Part shown: one piece after another, positions 1 through 7,921 of the stretch | Layout: every line of letters begins with the position of its first letter | Numbering within the stretch: position 1 is the first letter of the stretch | Origin: Leisingera sp. ANG-Vp | GTDB taxonomy: Bacteria > Pseudomonadota > Alphaproteobacteria > Rhodobacterales > Rhodobacteraceae | Assembly (NCBI RefSeq): GCF_000813725.1 | Contig: NZ_JWLD01000047.1 | Span: forward strand, 102,581 to 149,915 | Length of the DNA stretch: 47,335 nucleotides | Direction of reading: 5' to 3' | The notes under the pieces: generated by a model | What the model was told of the DNA's origin: nothing | Databases searched by the model: none | Seen by the model: only the letters and a program-made list of their open reading frames with translations | Program-made: the position numbers and the translations under genes

Positions 1-70
1 GCGCGGTGCCACGCCCAAGGCCGCACAGAAGGTGTTCCGGCGCAGCCGGAGCGCCTGCGGGCGCGGGAGC

Positions 71-271
71 TCACCGCCCGGATTTGCGGTGCGGGTTGCG
101 GCAGATCCTGGGGGATTCTGTTCCCTCATCAACGGCACCGCAAAAGCTGCAGCGCCACCGTGCCTGAGCCCGCTCCTGACGCCACCGGCAATTGCGGGTC
201 AGGTTCATGGCAAAGCGGCGCCACAGAAAGTAGCAGAAGACACCAATCGCGAGGACAAACAGCAGGACCAT
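71..271 (-). CDS. small membrane protein with zinc-ribbon-like C-terminus
   Basis: A 66-residue protein. Residues 1-15 are a hydrophobic segment (MVLLFVLAIGVFCYFLWRR) ending in arginines, so a single N-terminal membrane anchor with a cytoplasmic tail is likely. The tail contains CSFCGA and a later Cys (RICRNP), resembling half of a zinc ribbon. A short hairpin (TCCGGC-GCA-GCCGGA, 36-50) lies just downstream and may end the transcript. The ribosome binding site is weak. The function is unknown; the hydrophobic anchor and Cys pattern are the reason to treat it as real rather than spurious. Confidence 0.55.
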   Translation of the reverse strand: MVLLFVLAIGVFCYFLWRRFAMNLTRNCRWRQERAQARWRCSFCGAVDEGTESPRICRNPHRKSGR

Positions 272-333
272 ACGGCCTGTCTAATTCCGCGCGGTTCCTG
301 TTTCAACAGGCCGCCCGGCAACGCTTCTTCGGA

Positions 334-495
334 TCATGCGGCCCGGTAATACGCGAACAACTCTTCCCGCTGCGTCATCAGCTGCAGGATTGCAGGCGGT
401 TCCGGCTCAAAATAGGCAAAGGCCTGTTCCAGCGCCGCCAGCGCATCGCGGGCGGCTTTAGCCTTTTCATCCTGCCTGGGTTCCACGGGTTTCAT
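334..495 (-). CDS. 53-residue hypothetical protein
   Basis: This short soluble, charged protein starts MKPVEPRQDE. I chose the ATG at 495 because GGAGG sits 6-7 bases upstream; the open frame continues further 5' but only as antisense to the neighbouring transporter gene. It is rich in Ala, Glu and aromatic residues (AFAYFEPEPP, ELFAYYRAA) and has no membrane segment. I do not recognise a family. It lies between the small zinc-ribbon protein and the ZIP-like transporter, all on the minus strand. Confidence 0.55.
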   Translation of the reverse strand: MKPVEPRQDEKAKAARDALAALEQAFAYFEPEPPAILQLMTQREELFAYYRAA

Positions 496-623
496 CGGAC
501 TGCCTCCTGACTTCTGGCAATGCCCTCCCTTGCAGGCAGAGTAGTGCTGCGCCTGCTCCGCTGCACCGCATGAGTTTGCAGCCCCGCCATGCGGTGCCCG
601 CAATCCGCCGCTCAGTACCGGTG

Positions 624-1334
624 TCAGCCTGTCAGAAGGTCGCCGGCCAGCCCCAGCGCAAAGCCCGCCACCGCGCCCAGCGCGGGCACGCTGCTGCGGC
701 TGGAATGCGCCTTTGGTGCGATGTCCTGGAACAGCAGATAGAGGATCCCGCCCGCGGCAAAGATCATGATTGCCCCAAGCACCCCGCGGGCCTCTGCCAG
801 CCAGAACAGCCCGGCCAGAGCGCACAGCGGCCCAAGAGCAGCCAGCCCGAGGAACGCCAGCAGCACATGCCAGGCAGGGCTGCTCCCGCGCCAGATCTCG
901 CGGAAGGCGGCAAAGCCTTCCGGCAAGTTCTGCAGGAAGATCATCAGCGCCAGCAGCCGCGCCGTGGCGGCATCCGCCACCAGCATCGCCCCGAGTGCCA
1001 TCGCTTCGGGCAGGAAATCGAGCAGCATCGCCAGCAGCAGGGCACCGCTGCCGCCGCGCTGTTGCAGCAGCAGATCGGCCAGAAAGAACACGCCGCCGCC
1101 TGCTGCAAACAGAAAGACAGCCAGCAAAGGCGGCAGGGCTTCTGCCGCCTCCGGCACCAGCACCAGCGCCACTGCCGAGGCCAGCGCACCGCCGCCAAAG
1201 GCCGCAACCGCATGCAGCACCTCATCCCGGAGCATCGGGTTGCGGATATGCTCGCACCAGGCAAGGACACCGCCCAGAGGCATGGCAAGGCCCGCAAGCC
1301 CTGCTAGAAGAATGGCAAATTCATGCGGTTGCAT
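624..1334 (-). CDS. ZIP-family-like metal transporter with diverged metal-site motifs
   Basis: A 236-residue polytopic membrane protein with about seven to eight hydrophobic segments, the usual ZIP length and topology. The paired motifs in the central helices are recognisably ZIP (LPEA and LPEGFAAF). The metal-ligating histidines of canonical ZIP proteins (HNxPEG / HExPEG) are replaced here by Asp (LLDFLPEAMALG) and Gln (FLQNLPEGFAAF). By family it would move divalent metals across the inner membrane; with these substitutions the substrate may differ or transport may be lost. The start ATG has no strong Shine-Dalgarno sequence. Confidence 0.75.
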   Translation of the reverse strand: MQPHEFAILLAGLAGLAMPLGGVLAWCEHIRNPMLRDEVLHAVAAFGGGALASAVALVLVPEAAEALPPLLAVFLFAAGGGVFFLADLLLQQRGGSGALLLAMLLDFLPEAMALGAMLVADAATARLLALMIFLQNLPEGFAAFREIWRGSSPAWHVLLAFLGLAALGPLCALAGLFWLAEARGVLGAIMIFAAGGILYLLFQDIAPKAHSSRSSVPALGAVAGFALGLAGDLLTG

Positions 1335-1380
1335 CCAGCCAGACTAGGACTGGCGCCGCCATAGCTCAACGGGTTTCACA

Positions 1381-1650
1381 TCAGGCGTTGATACAGGAGG
1401 TTGCCTGGCTGGCTTGCGCCTCCGTCACGTTTGGTCCGGGCTGCACCGTCCGCAGAACCGTCGCCCCGGCGCCGTGGCCCAGGAATTCGGTGCTCACCCG
1501 GTACTGCCCGGAAATGCCCGCCGCCTCGATGCAGCTGGGAATGCGCGCGTCGGTGGCAGCCAGCTGCGCACCCAGCCTGTCATTGTCTGCTGCCGTCATA
1601 CAGCCGGCCAAAGCAGCCAGCGCCGCAAGGGCCAGTGAAACACGTGCCAT
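1381..1650 (-). CDS. small exported lipoprotein, function unknown
   Basis: An 89-residue protein with a lipoprotein signal: a hydrophobic stretch, then LAGC with Cys at residue 17, followed by Met. The mature part (about 72 residues) has two further Cys, SCIEAAG and the near-terminal SCINA, which could form a disulfide in the periplasm. AGGAG lies 6 bases before the ATG. It sits downstream of sdhB on the same strand but beyond a strong hairpin, so it is probably a separate transcript. No function can be assigned. Confidence 0.7.
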   Translation of the reverse strand: MARVSLALAALAALAGCMTAADNDRLGAQLAATDARIPSCIEAAGISGQYRVSTEFLGHGAGATVLRTVQPGPNVTEAQASQATSCINA

Positions 1651-1683
1651 GAAAACTCCTGTGCCTGCTCCAGGAAAACAATA

Positions 1684-1709
1684 CCCCCGGTTTCGCAGGA
1701 AACCGGGGG
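1684..1709 (-). terminator. stem-loop terminator downstream of sdhB
   Basis: A perfect 10-bp stem (1684-1693 with 1700-1709, CCCCCGGTTT/AAACCGGGGG) with a 6-base loop. On the minus strand it is followed by a T-rich stretch (GTATTGTTTT). It sits 55 bp beyond the sdhB stop codon and probably ends the sdhCDAB transcript. Confidence 0.75.
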
Positions 1710-1763
1710 CAGTGCAATTTCAGCAGCCGCAGAGCGGCGGATCCTTGCGGATCAGGCGCGTCC

Positions 1764-2543
1764 TCAGACCGCGCGCTCGACCATCATCTTCTTGATATGC
1801 GCGATCGCCTTGGCCGGGTTCAGGCCCTTGGGGCAGGTCTTGGCGCAGTTCATGATGGTATGGCAGCGGTACAGCTTGAACGGGTCTTCCAGGTTGTCCA
1901 GACGCTCACCCGTCGCCTCATCCCGGCTGTCGATGATCCAGCGGTAGGCGTGCAGAAGCGCAGCCGGGCCAAGGTAGCGGTCGCCGTTCCACCAGTAGGA
2001 GGGGCAAGAAGTCGAGCAGGACGCGCACATCACGCATTCATACAGCCCGTCCAGCTTCTTGCGGTCCTCAATGGACTGCTTCCACTCTTTCGCCGGGCGG
2101 TTGGTCTTGGTCTCCAGCCACGGCATGATCGAGGCATGCTGCGCATAGAAATGCGTCAGGTCCGGGATCAGGTCCTTGACCACCGGCATATGCGGCAGCG
2201 GGTAGATCGCCACATCGCCCTTGATCTCATCCATGCCGTAGATGCAGGCCAACGTGTTGATGCCGTCGATATTCATCGCACACGACCCGCAGATCCCCTC
2301 GCGGCAGGAGCGGCGGAAGGTCAGCGTCGGGTCGATCTCGTTCTTGATCTTGATCAGCGCGTCCAGAACCATCGGGCCGCAGCTGTCCATATCGACGAAA
2401 TAGGTGTCGACCTGCGGGTTCTTTCCGTCATCCGGGTTCCAGCGGTAGATCTTGAACTTGCGCACATTGCTGGCGCCTTCCGGCTTGGGCCAGGTCTTGC
2501 CGGTGGTGATCTTGGAGTTCTTGGGGAGGCTGAATTGAACCAT
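1764..2543 (-). CDS. sdhB: succinate dehydrogenase iron-sulfur subunit
   Basis: A 259-residue subunit of respiratory complex II that carries electrons from the FAD of SdhA to ubiquinone at the inner membrane. All three clusters are visible: [2Fe-2S] at Cys80, Cys85, Cys88 and Cys100 ([10 protein letters not shown]...AC), [4Fe-4S] in [12 protein letters not shown] (Cys170-180), and [3Fe-4S] using Cys227, Cys233 and Cys237 ([14 protein letters not shown]). Length is normal. AAGGAG precedes the ATG. It is the last gene of sdhCDAB, 11 bp after sdhA, and is followed by a strong terminator. Confidence 0.98.
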   Translation of the reverse strand: MVQFSLPKNSKITTGKTWPKPEGASNVRKFKIYRWNPDDGKNPQVDTYFVDMDSCGPMVLDALIKIKNEIDPTLTFRRSCREGICGSCAMNIDGINTLACIYGMDEIKGDVAIYPLPHMPVVKDLIPDLTHFYAQHASIMPWLETKTNRPAKEWKQSIEDRKKLDGLYECVMCASCSTSCPSYWWNGDRYLGPAALLHAYRWIIDSRDEATGERLDNLEDPFKLYRCHTIMNCAKTCPKGLNPAKAIAHIKKMMVERAV

Positions 2544-2554
2544 GGTCTGTCTCC

Positions 2555-4363
2555 TTAGAACGTCCGCGCCTTGGGCGCGATTTTCTTGAGGCTGATGCCG
2601 CCTTCATCCTCGGTGGTCAGCGGATCCTGGATCACCGGGCGGTAGGACAGCTCAACCTTGTTCCCTTCCACGCGGGAGACGGTGTGGACCCGCCAGTTCT
2701 CGTCGTCGCGCGTGGTGAAGTCCTCATGCGCATGGGCGCCGCGGCTTTCCTTGCGCGCCTCGGCGCCAACGATGGTGGCCAGCGCGTTCGGCATCAGGTT
2801 GGTGAGCTCCAGCGTCTCCATCAGGTCGGAGTTCCAGACCAGCGAGCGGTCGGTGACAGCCAGATCGTCCATCTTGGCCGCAATTGCAGTCATCTTCCCG
2901 ACGCCCTCGGCCATGGTCTCGGCGGTGCGGAACACCGCCGCGTCGGCCTGCATGCATTTCTGCATCTCCAGGCGCAGGTCCGCGGTCGGGATGCCGCCTT
3001 GGGCATTGCGCAGGGTGTCAAAGCGGTCAAACGCCTTGTCGACAGAAGCCTGGTTCAGCACCGGGTTCGCCGCATCTGCGTCCACAACCTTGCCCGCGCG
3101 GATGGCGGAGGCACGGCCAAAGACCACAAGGTCAATCAGCGAGTTGGAACCCAGACGGTTGGCGCCATGCACCGAGGCGCAGCCTGCTTCGCCCACGGCC
3201 ATCAGGCCCGGCACAACGGCGGTCGGATCATCCGCGGTCGGATTCAGCACCTCCCCCCAATAGTTGGTCGGGATACCGCCCATATTGTAATGCACGGTCG
3301 GCAGAACCGGGATCGGCTCTTTGGTCACATCCACGCCGGCAAAGATCTTGGCGCTTTCCGAAATACCCGGCAGCCGTTCCGCCAGCGCCTCGGCCGGCAG
3401 GTGGCTGAGGTTCAGGTGGATATGGTCGCCCTCGGCGCCGACGCCGCGGCCTTCGCGGATTTCCATCGTCATGGAGCGGGAGACATAGTCGCGCGGCGCC
3501 AGGTCTTTGTACTGGGGCGCATAGCGCTCCATGAAGCGTTCGCCTTCGGAGTTGGTCAGATAGCCGCCCTCGCCCCGCGCGCCTTCGGTGATCAGGCAGC
3601 CGGAGCCATAGATGCCGGTCGGGTGGAACTGCACAAATTCCATGTCCTGCAGCGCCAGCCCGGCGCGGGCCACCATGCCGCCGCCGTCGCCGGTGCAGGT
3701 ATGCGCCGAGGTAGCGGAGAAGTACGCACGGCCGTAGCCGCCGGTTGCCAGCACCACCATCTTGGCGTTGAAGACATGCATGGTGCCGTCATCCAGCTTC
3801 CAGCAGACAACGCCCTGGCACTGCCCGTCCTCGGACATGATCAGGTCGATGGCGAAATACTCGATGTAGAATTCCGCGTTGTTCTTCAGGCTCTGGCCAT
3901 AGAGCGTATGCAGAATCGCATGGCCGGTCCGGTCAGCGGCGGCACAGGTGCGCTGCACCGCAGGGCCTTCGCCGAACTCGGTGGTGTGGCCGCCGAAGGG
4001 GCGCTGGTAGATCTTGCCTTCCTCGGTGCGCGAGAACGGCACGCCGTAATGCTCCAGCTCGTAGACCGCCTTGGGCGCCTCCCGGGCCAGATATTCCATT
4101 GCATCGGTGTCGCCCAGCCAGTCGGAGCCCTTGACGGTGTCATACATATGCCACTGCCAGCTGTCCGGCCCCATGTTGCCCAGGGATGCGGCGATGCCGC
4201 CCTGCGCCGCAACAGTGTGGGAGCGGGTCGGGAACACTTTGGTCACGCAAGCGGTGCGCAGGCCCTGTTCCGCCATGCCAAGGGTCGCGCGCAAACCCGC
4301 GCCGCCTGCACCAACAACCACGACATCATACTCGTGGGTTTCATATTCATACGCTGCTGTCAT
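2555..4363 (-). CDS. sdhA: succinate dehydrogenase flavoprotein subunit
   Basis: The 602-residue catalytic subunit of complex II; it oxidises succinate to fumarate. The N-terminal dinucleotide fold [10 protein letters not shown] binds FAD, and His49 in [10 protein letters not shown] is the usual site of covalent flavin attachment. The HPTG and GARGEGG motifs of the dicarboxylate site are present, and the C-terminus is the usual helical domain ending [15 protein letters not shown] lies upstream of the ATG. It is third in the operon, 24 bp after sdhD. Confidence 0.98.
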   Translation of the reverse strand: MTAAYEYETHEYDVVVVGAGGAGLRATLGMAEQGLRTACVTKVFPTRSHTVAAQGGIAASLGNMGPDSWQWHMYDTVKGSDWLGDTDAMEYLAREAPKAVYELEHYGVPFSRTEEGKIYQRPFGGHTTEFGEGPAVQRTCAAADRTGHAILHTLYGQSLKNNAEFYIEYFAIDLIMSEDGQCQGVVCWKLDDGTMHVFNAKMVVLATGGYGRAYFSATSAHTCTGDGGGMVARAGLALQDMEFVQFHPTGIYGSGCLITEGARGEGGYLTNSEGERFMERYAPQYKDLAPRDYVSRSMTMEIREGRGVGAEGDHIHLNLSHLPAEALAERLPGISESAKIFAGVDVTKEPIPVLPTVHYNMGGIPTNYWGEVLNPTADDPTAVVPGLMAVGEAGCASVHGANRLGSNSLIDLVVFGRASAIRAGKVVDADAANPVLNQASVDKAFDRFDTLRNAQGGIPTADLRLEMQKCMQADAAVFRTAETMAEGVGKMTAIAAKMDDLAVTDRSLVWNSDLMETLELTNLMPNALATIVGAEARKESRGAHAHEDFTTRDDENWRVHTVSRVEGNKVELSYRPVIQDPLTTEDEGGISLKKIAPKARTF

Positions 4364-4387
4364 GTTATCTGTTCCTTACCGCGTATT

Positions 4388-4759
4388 TCAGAGGGCGAGC
4401 TTAACAAGCGCAAAAAGGCCCGCAGCGATCAGCGTGTAGGCAAAGGCCGACACCGCGACGAGCGCGAGTTTGCCAGCAGCGCCATGCACGTAATCCTCAA
4501 TCGCTTCATGCGCCTCGCGCATGACATGCAGTGTGATCACGATCAGGCTCAGCCCCGTGGCAATCGCCGGGAACGGACGGCTGAAATAAGCCTGCACCTC
4601 TTCGTAAGAGCCGCCCAGGCCATTGCCGAAAATGATGATGAACAGCGGCACCAGCGGCACCAGCAGGATCGAGCTGACAAGCATTTGCCAATGGTGGTGT
4701 GTCCCGGTGCCGCCTGCACCCAGCCCCTGCGCCCGTTTACGGTCTGTCAGAAATCGCAT
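4388..4759 (-). CDS. sdhD: succinate dehydrogenase membrane anchor subunit SdhD
   Basis: A 123-residue protein with three hydrophobic helices. The motif HVMREAHEAIEDYVHG (about residues 78-93) matches the SdhD quinone-site region, with Asp89-Tyr90 near the ubiquinone pocket. With SdhC it anchors SdhAB to the membrane and shares the heme b and quinone sites. AAGGAG lies 8 bases before the ATG. It follows sdhC by 11 bp. Confidence 0.95.
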   Translation of the reverse strand: MRFLTDRKRAQGLGAGGTGTHHHWQMLVSSILLVPLVPLFIIIFGNGLGGSYEEVQAYFSRPFPAIATGLSLIVITLHVMREAHEAIEDYVHGAAGKLALVAVSAFAYTLIAAGLFALVKLAL

Positions 4760-4770
4760 GAGATCGCTCC

Positions 4771-5160
4771 TTACACCACGAGCACTGTGAGAATGGTCAG
4801 GACAGTGGCGCCGATGAACATGCCCTTGCCCAGTTTTTCAGAGACCGGGACATCCAGGCAGTAGCCGAAGTCCCAGATCACGTGCCGCAAACGGCCCAGC
4901 ATATGATACCAAAGCGCCCAGGCGGCGCCGAACAGAACCAGATCGCCCAGCCAGCTGCGCAGCAGCCCGTCGATAAAGGCAAAGGCGGTCTCCGAAGTGG
5001 CGGCGGCCAGCAGCCACCAAACCACCAGCAGGGTCAGAACCAGCGTCGCAATTCCCGTAATGCGGACCATGATCGATGAGATGGAGGTCATCTGCGGACG
5101 GTAGTACGGCCCGATCATGAATGGCGAAAGCGGGCGGTTGCCCCGATTGACATCGGCCAT
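4771..5160 (-). CDS. sdhC: succinate dehydrogenase cytochrome b556 subunit
   Basis: A 129-residue protein and the first gene of sdhCDAB. It shows the family signature RPLSPFMIGPYYRPQMTSI followed by SIMVRITG, three transmembrane helices, and the heme-binding motif HMLGRLRHVIWDFG (His86 and His93). It supplies the axial heme b ligand and part of the ubiquinone site. AAAGGAG precedes the ATG. The upstream region carries the two TGTGATCACA boxes described at 5275-5304. Confidence 0.97.
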   Translation of the reverse strand: MADVNRGNRPLSPFMIGPYYRPQMTSISSIMVRITGIATLVLTLLVVWWLLAAATSETAFAFIDGLLRSWLGDLVLFGAAWALWYHMLGRLRHVIWDFGYCLDVPVSEKLGKGMFIGATVLTILTVLVV

Positions 5161-5274
5161 GTTGGCTCCTTTCCGTTGGCTGACGACGTTTTAGCCGATT
5201 TTTACGTCGTGTCACCCGAAGGAAGGGTTAAAAACCATGTGAATTTGCTCTGTTGGCGCTAAAAGGTCACGCCT

Positions 5275-5304
5275 TGTGATCACACCAAATATTTAGTGAT
5301 CACA
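5275..5304 (-). promoter_or_regulatory. paired TGTGATCACA palindromes upstream of sdhC
   Basis: Two near-identical 10-bp palindromes, TGTGATCACA (5275-5284) and AGTGATCACA (5295-5304), have centres exactly 20 bp apart, so a dimeric regulator would bind both on one face of the helix. The near box is about 115 bp upstream of the sdhC start. The same arrangement occurs upstream of sucC. The motif suggests a helix-turn-helix dimer, but the regulator is not identified here. Confidence 0.7.
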
Positions 5305-5352
5305 AATTCGAAGTTTGGAAATTTTTTGCAGAATCATGAAGGCTTCTGCAAA

Positions 5353-6054
5353 TCACTGCAAAGCTGCCGCCCTCCGGCCCGCGCCATGCTGCACTGCGGC
5401 AGTCTGCCGGGCAACCTCGCGCACCAGCTTCCTGCGGATCCGGGACGGATAGTCGGCAAAACTCGCCGCTGTGACCACAAAGGCGCCCTCGCCGCGGATC
5501 ACATTCTCGAAAAAATAGGCCGTCAGATCCGGCTCGCTCTGCTCGATGGCAATCGCGTTCACTGTGACCCCCAGGGCAGACAGTGCACCATGCGCCTCGC
5601 GCGGCTCGACGCCCTCGTTGGAAAAGCCGTCGCCGGAAATGTCGATCACTTTGCGCTTGCACTGCGTCACAGCCGCAAACTGCTCCAGCGCCAGAAACAG
5701 CGCCTCGCCGACGGCGGTGGAATAATTACGCCAGGGCCGCGGTGCCTGTTCGATCCGCCGTGCCAGCGCCTCGACATCGGCAAAACTGCGCACTGAAGCC
5801 CAGGGCAGCGTCACCTCCTGCCGGGTCTCACCGGACCATTGCATCAGCATCACCTGTGCCCGTCCCTTGACGAGCGCTTCAGACACCACCCCATCGCGCA
5901 GCCCCGCGGCCAGCCCATCCATCTGGATCCGGTATTCGCTGGCATCCACAGAGCCGGAGACATCCACTGCCAGCACCAGCGCCAGATCGCAGGCCGCTGC
6001 CCGAAGCGGCCACAGGAAAAACAATGAAAAAACCATAAGCTGCATGACACGCAT
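5353..6054 (-). CDS. DUF1194 / von Willebrand factor A-type exported protein
   Basis: A 233-residue protein with an N-terminal signal peptide (MRVMQLMVFSLFFLWPLRAAA) and then CDLALVLAVDVSGSVD, a complete MIDAS metal-site motif (Asp31-x-Ser33-x-Ser35). KVIDISGDGFSNEG is the conserved second half of the DUF1194 domain. Such proteins are predicted to be periplasmic with a metal-dependent adhesion fold; their role is not established. The C-terminus ends in Arg/Ala/Gln-rich sequence. It lies upstream of sdhC on the same strand, with the sdh operators between them. Confidence 0.85.
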   Translation of the reverse strand: MRVMQLMVFSLFFLWPLRAAACDLALVLAVDVSGSVDASEYRIQMDGLAAGLRDGVVSEALVKGRAQVMLMQWSGETRQEVTLPWASVRSFADVEALARRIEQAPRPWRNYSTAVGEALFLALEQFAAVTQCKRKVIDISGDGFSNEGVEPREAHGALSALGVTVNAIAIEQSEPDLTAYFFENVIRGEGAFVVTAASFADYPSRIRRKLVREVARQTAAVQHGAGRRAAALQ

Positions 6055-6144
6055 GGTTTCAGCCTAGGACGGAAATCCCGCTGCGGCTATCACATTTGCG
6101 CCATCCCGGACGCCGGCGGCTGAGAACAGCACTCCCGGGTGCTG

Positions 6145-6597
6145 TCAGTTCAGGAGCCTGATGCCATCCGGGCCGCGCTGACCTCCGCTGGTGTACAAGT
6201 TGCAGATACAGTTCAGCCCTTGCTGATCCAGCGGCTTGCAGAGGTACGCCTTGACCACTTCGAACTGCTCGGCCAGCGCAATGTCCCGGGGATTCAGAGA
6301 CGAGCTCAGCATCACCACCAGCACCTTGACAAACCCCTCCCCCAGCTGTCCGGTTGCCGCTTCCAGAAACTCAAATCCGTTCATCCGCGGCATGTTGATG
6401 TCAAGCAGGATCAAATCCACCCGCGGGCACTCCCCAGCCGTCAAATAGTCCAACGCATCACTGGCATAGTCGAACATCACCAGCTCCCCGACCAATCCGG
6501 AGCGCTGAATGATCCGCCGGTAGAACAACTGGTCTGCACGATCGTCATCTATCAGCAGGACTCGGTCTATGATGGGATCAATGTCAGAGTGCAGCAT
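6145..6597 (-). CDS. single-domain response regulator
   Basis: A 150-residue protein made almost entirely of one receiver domain. The acidic pocket is Asp17-Asp19 (LLIDDDR), the phospho-acceptor is Asp66 (LILLDINMP), the Ser switch is at about 98-100 (VMLSSS), and the conserved Lys is at 121 (CKP). There is no output domain, so it probably signals through protein contact. The ATG at 6597 overlaps the kinase stop codon (TGATG) and has GAGGAG upstream, so the pair is translationally coupled. This receiver type often partners with PAS histidine kinases such as the gene just upstream. Confidence 0.88.
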   Translation of the reverse strand: MLHSDIDPIIDRVLLIDDDRADQLFYRRIIQRSGLVGELVMFDYASDALDYLTAGECPRVDLILLDINMPRMNGFEFLEAATGQLGEGFVKVLVVMLSSSLNPRDIALAEQFEVVKAYLCKPLDQQGLNCICNLYTSGGQRGPDGIRLLN

Positions 6598-7745
6598 CAC
6601 AGGCTCCTCACCGGCAGTTTTGCGATGAACGTGGCGCCCCCGCCAGAGGTCGGCACGGTCCATATGCGGCCGCCGTGGTTAAAGACAATCCGGCGGCACA
6701 GGGACAAACCCAGCCCCGAGCCCGGGTATTCGTCATAGACATGCAGCCGCTTGAACATGCCGAAAATATTCTCTGCCTCGCCCTCTGGAATGCCGATACC
6801 GTTGTCGGCCACCTGCAGCAGGTTCCAGCCATCGGTGTCAGCCGGCGGCGCGCTGATCCGCACCTGCGGAAGCCGCCCGCTGGCCCGGTACTTGATCGCA
6901 TTGCCCAGCAGATTCTGAACCAGCATCCGGATCTGCAGCGGATTGCCTGCAATTACCGGCAGGCTGTCAACGGTCACCTGTGCCCCGGCCGCTGCGATAT
7001 CGGCCTGCATGTCGCCGCACACTTCCTGCACCAGCACGTTCATATCCAGCTCGCTCAACTGAACCCCGTCCTCTACCGCCTCGGTGAATCTCAGCAGCGA
7101 GTCCACCAGCACCCGCATCCGGGTAACCGTTTCCAGTCCAGCATCCAGCAACTGGCGGATTTCCCCGCCGGCCTGGCCACCCATACTTTCCGACAATTCC
7201 GTCAACAGCATCAGCACTGTATTGGCCGGCGCCTTCAGCTCATGCGAAAGCGCATAGGAAAAAGCCCGCAGCTCGTCATTGGCCCGCTCTGCCTCCGCCT
7301 TTCCGGCCCTTGCCGCCTCCTCGGCCTGCTTGACCGCGGTGAGATCGTTATGCGCCCCCAGCATGCGCCGCGGCCTGCCATCGGCATCTCGGATCGCCAA
7401 GCCCCGGCAGCGCACCCAGACGGTTGATCCGTCCGCATGGCGGTAGCGCACGATCTGGTCATAGGGGTGATCCGGATCAGCACAATGCGCCTGGAAGTTT
7501 TCCAGCGCCACCTGCAGGTCGTCCGGATGAATCAGGTCCTGCCATTCTGCCGGGTCATGCTGCTTGGTGGCCGGGTCCACCCCGAACAGGCGCCACATTT
7601 CCGGGCTCATCCATTCCTGGTCCGGGTGCTCCAGGTCCCAGTACCAGATCCCGTCCAGCGAGCTTTCCTGAACAAACTGCCAGATCGCCGGATCCGTTTG
7701 GATCAGCTGCGCCAGCTCTTCCTTCAGATAATGCGCTTGCGGCAT
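6597..7745 (-). CDS. PAS-domain sensor histidine kinase
   Basis: A 382-residue kinase. Residues ~20-145 form a PAS/PAC fold (IWYWDLEH...MSPEMWRLFG...IVRYRHADGSTVWVRCRG), followed by a short coiled linker. The H-box is FSYALSHELKAPAN with phospho-acceptor His168. The HATPase domain shows an N-box (NLLGNAIKYR), G1 (DNGIGIP) and G2 (GSGLGLSL). There are no transmembrane segments, so it is a cytoplasmic sensor. I chose the ATG at 7745 because GAGG lies 6 bases upstream; an in-frame ATG at 7757 and a longer Cys-rich extension are less likely. Signal unknown. It is coupled to the response regulator downstream. Confidence 0.9.
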   Translation of the reverse strand: MPQAHYLKEELAQLIQTDPAIWQFVQESSLDGIWYWDLEHPDQEWMSPEMWRLFGVDPATKQHDPAEWQDLIHPDDLQVALENFQAHCADPDHPYDQIVRYRHADGSTVWVRCRGLAIRDADGRPRRMLGAHNDLTAVKQAEEAARAGKAEAERANDELRAFSYALSHELKAPANTVLMLLTELSESMGGQAGGEIRQLLDAGLETVTRMRVLVDSLLRFTEAVEDGVQLSELDMNVLVQEVCGDMQADIAAAGAQVTVDSLPVIAGNPLQIRMLVQNLLGNAIKYRASGRLPQVRISAPPADTDGWNLLQVADNGIGIPEGEAENIFGMFKRLHVYDEYPGSGLGLSLCRRIVFNHGGRIWTVPTSGGGATFIAKLPVRSL

Positions 7746-7840
7746 GGCCCGCCTCATGGAAACCCAATTCCCGTATAGGCAGAAACAATCGCAATGACAC
7801 GTTAAAGTTGTATGAACAAGCAATTAACGCTGCAAAAAAC

Positions 7841-7879
7841 GAAGCGGGCGCCCCCTTTGCTATGGCAGCAGCCCGCTTC
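7841..7879 (-). terminator. terminator hairpin between mch and the histidine kinase
   Basis: GAAGCGGGC (7841-7849) pairs with GCCCGCTTC (7871-7879). On the minus strand the stem is followed by GTTTTTTG, a typical U-tract. It lies 43 bp beyond the mch stop codon and should separate the mcl2-mch operon from the kinase genes. Confidence 0.75.
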
Positions 7880-7899
7880 TTTCAGGTTCGGAGTACTCT

Positions 7900-7916
7900 A
7901 GGGGGCAGCGCCCCCT
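7900..7916. repeat. dispersed GGGGGCAGCGCCCCC hairpin, copy 1
   Basis: A 7-bp stem with a 3-base loop (AGGGGGC-AGC-GCCCCCT), 5 bp after the mch stop codon. The identical 15-base core recurs at 23689-23703. Both copies have a TACTC-type motif shortly before them (GAGTACTC here). It is probably a mobile-looking intergenic repeat that also contributes to termination. Confidence 0.6.
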
Positions 7917-7921
7917 CCTCT

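Noticed and set aside
4531-4540. TGTGATCAC in sdhD
   Set aside because: A single box inside coding sequence without the partner at 20-21 bp; one TGTGATCACC also occurs in sudden coding context in sucD near 16938. Both look like chance matches.
2684-4864. A 726-codon open frame antisense to sdhA and sdhD
   Set aside because: High-GC coding DNA leaves long open antisense frames; the translation is His/Arg/Gln-rich with no family resemblance, while the minus strand encodes clear SdhA and SdhD.
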